From Deltaproteobacteria bacterium (lineage in GTDB: Bacteria > Desulfobacterota > Desulfobulbia > Desulfobulbales > Desulfocapsaceae), in the NCBI GenBank assembly GCA_024280265.1, contig JAJRQL010000220.1, positions 1 to 35,955 on the forward strand: 35,955 nucleotides of DNA, in the 5' to 3' direction. Shown here one piece after another: positions 16,977 to 23,987 of this stretch. The notes beneath the pieces are model-generated. The model was not told the DNA's origin. It did not search any database and worked only from the letters and a program-made list of their open reading frames with translations. Made by a program: the position numbers and the translations under genes. How positions within the stretch are numbered: position 1 is the stretch's first letter; every line of letters starts with the position of its first letter.

Positions 16977-17921
16977 ATGAAAACAGCAGTTCTTTTTCCC
17001 GGACAGGGATCTCAGTTTTTAGGCATGGGACGTGAATTTGTTGATTCGGACAGTGATTGCGCCGCCATCATGGAGATGGCTGCATCGGTATGTGATTTTC
17101 CTTTGGAAGATCTTATCCGGAATGGTCCCCTGAAGGAACTTACCCGTGCTGTCCACCTTCAGCCAGCCATTACTGTAACCAACCTTATCTGCTACCAGGG
17201 TTTTAAAAAGACTTGGGGAGACGGTCTTTCCAGGGCCTGTTTTGCCGGCCATTCCCTGGGTGAATACTCGGCTCTTTGCGCCGCAGGTGTGCTGTCTGTA
17301 AAGGATACTATTCGTCTGGTGATTAAGCGTGGCGCACTCATGGAGCGGGAAGGGAAGATTAATCCCGGTGGTATGCGAGCTGTGATCGGTAAAACCATCG
17401 ATGAGGTTGAGGCGATTATAGCACAGTGTGCTGATGCCGGGATTGTGACTGCTGCCAACCATAATACCGAGCTGCAGATTGTTATATCAGGCTCCATTGC
17501 AGGCCTGGATGCGGTTGAAAAAATCGCTTTCGAAGATGGTGCCAGGGTGATTCCCCTTGCAGTGAGTGTTGCCAATCACAGTCCTCTGGTGGCTGCCGCG
17601 GTGCCTGACTTTGCAGATTTTATGGAAGGGGTTGAGTTTAATGTTCCGGGAAATCCCGTCTATCTTAATGTCTCAGCCTCCCCTGAGCAGGATACTGATA
17701 AAATAAAAAAGATGATAGCCGCCCAGATTGCTTCACGAGTTCGCTGGTTTGAGATTATCAGTAGCATGATACATGAAGGGGTCGATACCTTTGTTGAAGT
17801 GGGGCCGAAGACTGTTTTGAAGGGTATGATGAGAAAGATTGTGCCCAAAGGCTACAAATATAAGGCCCTGCAGTTTGATACTCCGGAAGGGCTTGAAAAA
17901 TGTCTATCTAAACTGGTTTGA
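16977..17921 (+). CDS. fabD: malonyl-CoA:ACP transacylase
   Basis: FabD moves malonyl from CoA to ACP. The 314-residue protein has the N-terminal LFPGQGSQFLGMG, the nucleophile motif GHSLGE (Ser93), the VANHSPL histidine and FVEVGPKTVL. It sits eight bases after lspA and 37 bases before bioB. Malonyl-ACP is a substrate of BioC in the same transcript, so its position links fatty acid and biotin synthesis. Confidence 0.95.
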   Translation: MKTAVLFPGQGSQFLGMGREFVDSDSDCAAIMEMAASVCDFPLEDLIRNGPLKELTRAVHLQPAITVTNLICYQGFKKTWGDGLSRACFAGHSLGEYSALCAAGVLSVKDTIRLVIKRGALMEREGKINPGGMRAVIGKTIDEVEAIIAQCADAGIVTAANHNTELQIVISGSIAGLDAVEKIAFEDGARVIPLAVSVANHSPLVAAAVPDFADFMEGVEFNVPGNPVYLNVSASPEQDTDKIKKMIAAQIASRVRWFEIISSMIHEGVDTFVEVGPKTVLKGMMRKIVPKGYKYKALQFDTPEGLEKCLSKLV

Positions 17922-17958
17922 TTCTTTTCAAACTGACTCCATTCTCTTAGGTGCCTCA

Positions 17959-18945
17959 ATGATCAATAAGTACTTAACAATAGTAAGGGAAGGAGGAGAG
18001 CTTGATTTTGATCAGGCAATACTGCTGGCAGAGCAGGCAGACTTGGAATCATTGCTTGCTGCAGCCTCTGAGCTGGGTAAAGCGTTCCACGGGGCAGGAT
18101 TTGATCTCTGCTCCATCATAAATGCCAGGTCTGGTCGGTGTTCTGAGGATTGTCGCTACTGTGCCCAGTCCAGTCACTATAATACCAGTATTTTGACATA
18201 TGACCTGGTGGATTCCGGAACGGCCATGGCTCAAGCTGTTGCCAATGATGAGTATGGCGTGAAACGCCTCTCGCTGGTGACTGCCGGTCGCAGCCTCACT
18301 GTTTCACAGTTGGATTCCATGGGTGTTCTTTATGCGGAAATGGCAGAGCGCACCAGCCTGCTTTTCTGTGCTTCCATGGGCTTGCTTACCAGAGAGAAAG
18401 CAGAGCTTCTTGTGTCTTTTGGCGTTCGTCGCTACCATTGCAACCTCGAGGCCTGTAAAGACTTCTTCCCATCCATCTGCACCACCCATACCTGGCAGGA
18501 TAAGGTGGAAACACTGCAAATTGCCAAGGCAGCCGGCATGGATCTCTGTCCCGGTGGTATCATTGGTATGGGGGAAACACTGGATCAGCGTCTGCAGCTT
18601 GCCTTTGAACACCGTGATCTGGAAATTCTCTCTATTCCCATAAATATACTTACTCCAATAGATTCGACTCCCCTTGAGGGGATTGAGCCTGTTTCCCTGG
18701 AGGATGTTCTGCGCTGTGTGGCCCTGTTTCGCTTTATTAATCCCCGTGCAGTTATACGTATTGCAGGAGGGCGTGATCGTTTTGGTGACGATCAGTACCA
18801 GCTTTTCTCCTCTGGTGCCAACGGAGCCATTGTGGGTGATTATCTTACCACCGGAGGTGCAGGAGCAGTCAGAGATCTGACAGAGTTGGCCCGGCTTGGC
18901 TTTGAGGTTCCGAAACAGAATCCGGACAGCAGTGATGACAGCTGA
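17959..18945 (+). CDS. bioB: biotin synthase
   Basis: BioB is the radical SAM enzyme that inserts sulfur into dethiobiotin. The 328-residue protein has the CSEDCRYC cluster motif (Cys61, 65, 68), YHCNLEA and FFPSICTTH (ligands near the auxiliary cluster), GGIIGMGET and RIAGGRD (conserved Arg). The start at 17959 (MINKYLTI) has AGGTG upstream and matches the family; the open frame continues back into fabD out of frame. It is first of the contiguous bioB-A-F-G-C-D set. Confidence 0.95.
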   Translation: MINKYLTIVREGGELDFDQAILLAEQADLESLLAAASELGKAFHGAGFDLCSIINARSGRCSEDCRYCAQSSHYNTSILTYDLVDSGTAMAQAVANDEYGVKRLSLVTAGRSLTVSQLDSMGVLYAEMAERTSLLFCASMGLLTREKAELLVSFGVRRYHCNLEACKDFFPSICTTHTWQDKVETLQIAKAAGMDLCPGGIIGMGETLDQRLQLAFEHRDLEILSIPINILTPIDSTPLEGIEPVSLEDVLRCVALFRFINPRAVIRIAGGRDRFGDDQYQLFSSGANGAIVGDYLTTGGAGAVRDLTELARLGFEVPKQNPDSSDDS

Positions 18946-20224
18946 AGAGCTGCTTGCCTTCGATCGGCGGCATATCTGGCATCCATATTCATCCATAAAC
19001 AGTACCCTTCCTCTCTATGCCGTTGAATCTGCCGAAGGAGTTCGGATTCGACTGGTCGATGGCCGTGAACTCATTGATGGTATGGCATCCTGGTGGTCTG
19101 TGATCCATGGCTATAATCATCCGGTACTGACCGAAAAACTTCAGGAGCAGGCTGGTCTTCTCTCCCATGTGATGTTTGGTGGATTAACCCATGAACCGGC
19201 TGTTGAACTTGCCCGGCTTCTTGTTGAAATCACCCCCGATCCCCTCGATCTTGTTTTTTATGCCGATTCCGGTTCCGTTGCTGTGGAAGTTGCCATGAAA
19301 ATGGCCATTCAATACTGTTTCGCGGCAGGAAAACCTGACAAAAAACGTTTTCTCACCGTGCGTTCAGGGTATCATGGAGATGTGTTTCACTGTATGGCGG
19401 TCTGTGACCCGGTGGGTGGTATGCATCAAATCTTTAAAGGTGTTTTGCCAGAATATTTTTTTGCCGACAGGCCTGAGTGCGCTTTCCATGATGACTGGGA
19501 TGAGTCTGATATCAGTTCCTTTAAAAAACTCATCACCGAAAATCACGGAAGGCTCTGTGCGCTCATTCTGGAACCCATAGCCCAGGGTGCCGGTGGCATG
19601 CGTTTTTATCATCCCGAATATCTGCGTCAGGTGCGTGCGCTGTGTGATCAGTATGACGTTCTGCTGATAGCTGACGAGATTGCCACCGGATTTGGACGCA
19701 GTGGAAAGCTTTTTGCCTGTGAGCATGCAGGAATTTCCCCCGATCTGCTCTGTCTCGGAAAAGCGCTCACCGGTGGCTGTATGACTCTGGCAGCAGTGCT
19801 GGCAACACGGTCTGTGGGGGAAATGATCTCTGGGGGGGAGCCGGGAGTATTTATGCATGGTCCCACCTTTATGGCCAATCCTCTGGCCTGTTCTGTGGCT
19901 CACGCTTCTGTGCAACTCCTCCTCGATTCCAACTGGAAGCAGAGAATCAGCAGTATCGAGTCAGGTTTACGCCAGGGGCTTGCTCCTTGTCCTGAGTTTG
20001 AGAATGTGGCAGGTGTGAGGGTACTTGGTGCAATTGGAGTAGTAGAGATGAAGGATGTTGTGGTGATGGAGGAAATTCAGCCCGCATTTGTTGAAAAGGG
20101 TGTGTGGGTACGTCCCTTTGGGCGTTTGATCTATGTGATGCCGCCCTATTGTATGGCGCAGGAGGATCTGTCACTGCTGACAACGGCCATCTGTGAAGTG
20201 GTTGCGGAGCAGTTGTCGCAATGA
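18935..20224 (+). CDS. bioA: adenosylmethionine-8-amino-7-oxononanoate aminotransferase
   Basis: BioA aminates KAPA to DAPA, usually with SAM as the amino donor. The 429-residue length equals E. coli BioA. Motifs are HIWHPYSS, DGMASWWSVIHGYNHP, YADSGSVAVEVAMKM, SGYHGD, IADEIATGFGRSGKLFACEH and the PLP lysine in LGKALTGG (Lys276). The start at 18935 overlaps bioB by 11 bases. Confidence 0.95.
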   Translation: MTAEELLAFDRRHIWHPYSSINSTLPLYAVESAEGVRIRLVDGRELIDGMASWWSVIHGYNHPVLTEKLQEQAGLLSHVMFGGLTHEPAVELARLLVEITPDPLDLVFYADSGSVAVEVAMKMAIQYCFAAGKPDKKRFLTVRSGYHGDVFHCMAVCDPVGGMHQIFKGVLPEYFFADRPECAFHDDWDESDISSFKKLITENHGRLCALILEPIAQGAGGMRFYHPEYLRQVRALCDQYDVLLIADEIATGFGRSGKLFACEHAGISPDLLCLGKALTGGCMTLAAVLATRSVGEMISGGEPGVFMHGPTFMANPLACSVAHASVQLLLDSNWKQRISSIESGLRQGLAPCPEFENVAGVRVLGAIGVVEMKDVVVMEEIQPAFVEKGVWVRPFGRLIYVMPPYCMAQEDLSLLTTAICEVVAEQLSQ

Positions 20225-21399
20225 CCTCCAGGTACTCAAAAAGATTACGCGCTTTAGAAGCAAAAGGCCGTCTTCGGAAAATGATACCACTGCAGCATGA
20301 GGGTGGTTTGGTACGGTACAGGGGGCGGGCCCTGCTCAATCTCTGTTCAAATGACTATCTCGGACTGGGACAGGACACAAGGTTGCGGCAGGTTTTTTTT
20401 CAGAGCCTTGATTCTGCTGAATGTGACCTGTGGGGTTTTGCTGCGGCATCATCACGACTGCTCACCGGAGACAACCTTCTTGCACATCGCCTTGAAAATG
20501 AGATAAGGGAGGCTTATGGCAGTGAGGATGTCCTGCTGTTTAACTCCGGTTATCATGCCAACATAGGGATATTGCCAGCTCTCTTTGGTAAAGGAGATCT
20601 TGTCCTGTCTGATAAGCTGAATCACGCTTCGATCCATGATGGATTAGTTCTTAGTCGTGCGGCCCACAAACGCTACCGACATGGGGACTACGAACAACTC
20701 CACGCTCTGTTGACCCGGTACAGGGCAGAATACGAACAGGTGGTTATCGTCACGGAGTCTGTTTTCAGTATGGACGGCGATGAGGTCGATCTTTCTCGAC
20801 TGCTTGCACTGAAACAGGAATTTGATGTAAAAATTTATCTTGATGAGGCCCACGGAGTAGGATTGTATGGAGAAAATGGTCTCGGCAAGGCGGAGGAAAA
20901 AGGAGTTCTTCAGGAGATCGATTTTCTGGTGGGGACCTTTGGGAAAGCCCTGGCTTCTGTCGGTGCTTTTATTTGTTGTTCCAAGGAAATAAGGGACTAT
21001 CTGGTGAACCACAGCCGCTCGTTGATATTTACCACAGGACTGCCTCCGGTGACGCTGAACTGGAATCACTTTGTCTTTAAAAAGATGCTTGCAATGCATC
21101 AGGAACGAAAACAGATCAGCCAGATTTACCGGCAGTTGCGTGATGCCTTGAAAGGGAAGGGGATTGCCACCCGTGGCAGCACTAATATTGTTCCGGTTAT
21201 TGTTGGTAAAGACAGAACCGCCCTCAATATGGCGGAACAGATGCAGGAACTCGGGTATCTTGTCCTTCCGGTTCGTCCCCCCACAGTCCCTGAAGGTACT
21301 GCCCGTTTCCGGTTTTCAATCTGTGCTGATATGGTGTGGCAGGACATAGAGGAACTGCCGGAGAAGATCGAACGTATGTTGAAGGGAGTTTGCAGGTGA
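20221..21399 (+). CDS. bioF: 8-amino-7-oxononanoate synthase
   Basis: BioF condenses pimeloyl-ACP (or -CoA) with alanine, using PLP. The 392-residue protein has LCSNDYLGLG, FNSGYHANIG, TESVFSMDGD, YLDEAHGVGLYG and the PLP lysine in TFGKA (Lys242). It overlaps bioA by four bases (ATGA) and the downstream bioG start by four bases (GTGA). Confidence 0.95.
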   Translation: MTSRYSKRLRALEAKGRLRKMIPLQHEGGLVRYRGRALLNLCSNDYLGLGQDTRLRQVFFQSLDSAECDLWGFAAASSRLLTGDNLLAHRLENEIREAYGSEDVLLFNSGYHANIGILPALFGKGDLVLSDKLNHASIHDGLVLSRAAHKRYRHGDYEQLHALLTRYRAEYEQVVIVTESVFSMDGDEVDLSRLLALKQEFDVKIYLDEAHGVGLYGENGLGKAEEKGVLQEIDFLVGTFGKALASVGAFICCSKEIRDYLVNHSRSLIFTTGLPPVTLNWNHFVFKKMLAMHQERKQISQIYRQLRDALKGKGIATRGSTNIVPVIVGKDRTALNMAEQMQELGYLVLPVRPPTVPEGTARFRFSICADMVWQDIEELPEKIERMLKGVCR

Positions 21400-22109
21400 G
21401 AAGTAAATGGCTGCAACAGGGAAGAAGCGACAGGCTGATCCTGTTCTGCAATGGCTGGGGGATGGACGAGAATCCATTTCTGCCACTTGATTGCCATGAT
21501 TGGGACCTCCTCATGCTCTATGATTATCAGAGTTTGACTGTTGTTGAAAATCTCAAAGAACTATTGCAGCGGTATGAGGAGACCGTACTTATATCCTGGT
21601 CCATGGGGGTCTGGGTGGGGCAGCAGCTTTTTGCACCGTTTCGTGCTTGGCTTTCCGGGGCTCTTGCCATAAACGGAACCCTCCGTCCTGTTGATGACAA
21701 CGGTGGTATACCTGAGGCGGTGTTCAGGGCAACTCTTGCTGCTTTTAATGAAAAACAGCGCTTGAAATTCTATTATCGGATGTGCAGAGAGAGAGAACTG
21801 TATAAAACATTTCTTGAGTATCAGCCCAGGCGTAATCTTGCCAGTCAGCACAGGGAGCTTGAGTACCTGCTGCAAAATGTCACGTCGTGTTCCTGTGAAC
21901 ACTCTATTTACAACAGTGTTGTGGTAGCAGATCGTGACCATATTATGCCAACGAAAAACCAGATTCATTTCTGGGAGGATCGTTTTTTCAGGCTGGTAGG
22001 TGGTTCACATTTTATTTTTTACAGTTACAAAAGTTGGGATGAGCTTGCTGCAGAAGCAGAAAAAAACGAGGCCTTAACGGGAATGGTGGATGGTTTTAAC
22101 TCTGAATAA
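21396..22109 (+). CDS. bioG: BioG-type pimeloyl-ACP methyl ester esterase (DUF452)
   Basis: BioG is an alpha/beta hydrolase that removes the methyl group from pimeloyl-ACP methyl ester, doing the job of BioH in E. coli. The 237-residue protein opens with KWLQQGRSDRLILFCNGWGMD, a BioG hallmark, has the nucleophile motif SWSMG (Ser69), ADRDHIMPT near the acid, and GGSHFIF for the His. The start is GTG at 21396, overlapping the bioF stop and preceded by GAAGGGAG. It partners BioC, which lies next. Confidence 0.9.
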   Translation: MRSKWLQQGRSDRLILFCNGWGMDENPFLPLDCHDWDLLMLYDYQSLTVVENLKELLQRYEETVLISWSMGVWVGQQLFAPFRAWLSGALAINGTLRPVDDNGGIPEAVFRATLAAFNEKQRLKFYYRMCRERELYKTFLEYQPRRNLASQHRELEYLLQNVTSCSCEHSIYNSVVVADRDHIMPTKNQIHFWEDRFFRLVGGSHFIFYSYKSWDELAAEAEKNEALTGMVDGFNSE

Positions 22110-22860
22110 ACAGAAGATTGCTCAATGTTTCCGTAGAAGTATGGAAAGCTATGACGAGGCGGCCATTGTCCAGAATGCACTTGCCGGACGACTGGTGCGT
22201 GCTCTTGAGGAACTCCCGGATACGGCTTTCAGGCGAGTGCTTGAGATAGGCTGTTGTACCGGAGTTCTCACTGAAATGCTCTGCAGAGAGAGACAGGTGA
22301 GAACTCTTTTTCTCAACGATCTGGTACCTTAATTTGAAGATCAGGTGCTGCAGAGGCTGGATGCCTTTCAGGGGATGGAAAAGATCCCGAGTTTTGGTGA
22401 CATTGAAGATCTGGAGTTACCGCAGGATCTCTCTCTGGTGCTCTCCGGGGCCACGTTTCAATGGCTCAGTGATCTGCCAGTTTTTTTTAAAAAACTGGCC
22501 GCAGTGCTTCAGCCGGGGGCCTATCTGGCATTTTCCCTGTTTGGTCCCGGAACCTTGAAAGAATTTTCCAGTATAACTTCCGTTGCCCTGCGCTATTTTT
22601 CTGATGATGAGATACTTTCATTTATTGAGGCCGATTTTGCAGTGATGTCTCACGAATCCTATGAGGATACAATTTTTTTTCCTTCGGTGCGGGAAGTACT
22701 GGGACATATTCGGGCAACCGGAGTTGGTGGTGTGTCGCAGTATCAGTGGACCAGGGAGCGTTTGCGATCTTTTGGAGCGCAGTATGTTACTGACTTTATG
22801 CGGGAAGATGGTGTTCCGGTGTCCTATGTCTCGTCTACCTTTGTGCTGAGGAGACGCTGA
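22090..22860 (+). CDS. bioC: malonyl-ACP O-methyltransferase BioC, interrupted by an in-frame TAA at codon 81
   Basis: BioC methylates malonyl-ACP to start pimelate synthesis. The full frame is 257 codons including the stop, close to E. coli BioC (251 aa). SAM motif I reads LEIGCCTG (residues 51-58), where GCGTG is usual: codon 56 is TGT for an expected GGT. Codon 81 (22330-22332) is TAA after LFLNDLVP, and homology resumes at once (FEDQVLQRLDAF ... LVLSGATFQWL ... LAFSLFGPGTLKE ... YVSSTFVL). A truncated 80-residue product could not work. The gene overlaps bioG by 20 bases and bioD by one base. It has two lesions in one gene, so real decay is more likely here than in prfC or ileS. Confidence 0.88.
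22330..22332 (+). other. in-frame TAA stop within bioC
   Basis: Codons read CTG GTA CCT TAA TTT GAA GAT CAG. One substitution from GAA (giving LVPEFED, a natural sequence for this strand end) or from CAA would produce it. Confidence 0.9.
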
Positions 22861-23555
22861 TGACGGTAACCTGTATAAGCGGCATTGATACGGATATTGG
22901 CAAGACAGTAGCCACCGGTTTGCTGGCAAAGGTTCTTCGGACGCACGGTAATACCGTGGTAACTCAGAAAATTGCCCAGACCGGCTGTGCTGGCATTGCT
23001 GAAGATATTGTACAGCATCGTCATCTGATGGGAATTGATTTGCTCCCTGAGGATATTAGTGGTGTGACGTGTTCTTTTGTCTTCGAAAAGGCCTGTTCTC
23101 CACACCTTGCAGCTGAACTTGGCGGAGGTCACATCGACCCTGCAGTGATAACAGCTGCGACCCGGCAACTGGCTGCCAAATATGAGCATGTCCTCCTTGA
23201 GGGTGCCGGGGGGCTCATGGTCCCCCTGAACCGGAAGGTGACCTTTCTGGATTATATTGAGGAACAGGGATATCCGCTGATCCTGGTTACCAGTCCACGG
23301 CTGGGGTCTATCAATCACACCCTTTCAGCACTTGAGCTTGCCAAGAAAAGGGGGATTACGGTCAAGGGGCTTGTCTATAACTGTTATGATGTGACCGATA
23401 CAGCAATCTGTGACGATTCAAGGCGACTGTTTGTTCATCAGCTGAAAAAATATTCCTTTGAGGATGTACTTGTAGATATGGAGAATGTTGGATACTATCA
23501 GAAGAACGAGATAGAGTTTGACTGTCTCCGTCTGTTTGATGTGAAGGGATCCTAA
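22860..23555 (+). CDS. bioD: dethiobiotin synthetase
   Basis: BioD carboxylates DAPA and closes the ureido ring with ATP. The 231-residue protein has the P-loop GIDTDIGKTVAT, KIAQTGC, CSPHLAAELGG, LLEGAGGLMVPLN and LVTSPRLGSINHT. It starts within the bioC stop codon (TGATG). It is the last recognisable biotin gene. Confidence 0.93.
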   Translation: MTVTCISGIDTDIGKTVATGLLAKVLRTHGNTVVTQKIAQTGCAGIAEDIVQHRHLMGIDLLPEDISGVTCSFVFEKACSPHLAAELGGGHIDPAVITAATRQLAAKYEHVLLEGAGGLMVPLNRKVTFLDYIEEQGYPLILVTSPRLGSINHTLSALELAKKRGITVKGLVYNCYDVTDTAICDDSRRLFVHQLKKYSFEDVLVDMENVGYYQKNEIEFDCLRLFDVKGS

Positions 23556-23564
23556 GGAGCGATA

Positions 23565-23783
23565 ATGATATATTTACAGAAAAAGATATGCCTCAGTTGC
23601 CGGAAGTTCCGCCTGGAAGATCCTTACTCCGGAGTGTGTCGTGTTGACAAAAGTGTGGCGCAATACCCATTGAAAATCACAGAAGATACTTGCGAGCAAT
23701 GGATTGACGGTGGACATCAATACCACATTCGTTGCGGTTGGATCAACAGTACCCTCGAAAAGGGAGAAAAAGAAAAACAGTAA
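23565..23783 (+). CDS. 72-residue Cys-containing hypothetical protein at the end of the biotin operon
   Basis: This small protein begins MIYLQKKICLSCRKFRLEDP and holds five cysteines (9, 12, 25, 43, 57) in CLSC, GVCR, TCEQW and RCGW contexts. The arrangement suggests a zinc or iron-sulfur site, but I cannot name a family. It starts nine bases after bioD with a good AAGGAG site and is followed by a terminator, so it is part of the transcript. A role in cluster supply to BioB or in metal-related regulation is a guess from position. Confidence 0.75.
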   Translation: MIYLQKKICLSCRKFRLEDPYSGVCRVDKSVAQYPLKITEDTCEQWIDGGHQYHIRCGWINSTLEKGEKEKQ

Positions 23784-23796
23784 TTTATGCCGTGAT

Positions 23797-23832
23797 CCGG
23801 CCCCTCTCTAGAGGGGGCCGGTCTCCTTTTTT
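23797..23832 (+). terminator. intrinsic terminator of the ileS-bio operon
   Basis: CCGGCCCC and GGGGCCGG form a GC-rich 8-bp stem (23797-23821) followed by TCTCCTTTTTT. It lies just after the 72-residue gene. Confidence 0.85.
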
Positions 23833-23894
23833 CCATTTTGACACCCAGCCTCCCTCCTGAAAACCGGTTCTTTTCAGCCCTCCGATACCGGACA

Positions 23895-23923
23895 TTGTTT
23901 TTTTCCTTTTCATTCGTTATAGT
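23895..23923 (+). promoter_or_regulatory. good sigma70-type promoter of the TPR lipoprotein gene
   Basis: TTGTTT (23895-23900), exactly 17 bases, then TATAGT (23918-23923). It lies between the operon terminator and the next start codon. Confidence 0.6.
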
Positions 23924-23987
23924 GTGGTGAATTTAAGTGAAATATCACCCTTTTGGGCTCTCTTTTCAAATTCCAGCACAGGTGCTT

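Noticed and set aside
1418-22860. Alternative genetic code with TAA/TAG fully reassigned
   Set aside because: Many neighbouring genes end at TAA or TAG at the expected family length (for example prfC, rfbB and rfbC at TAG; lspA, bioD and the exosortase at TAA), so wholesale reassignment does not fit.
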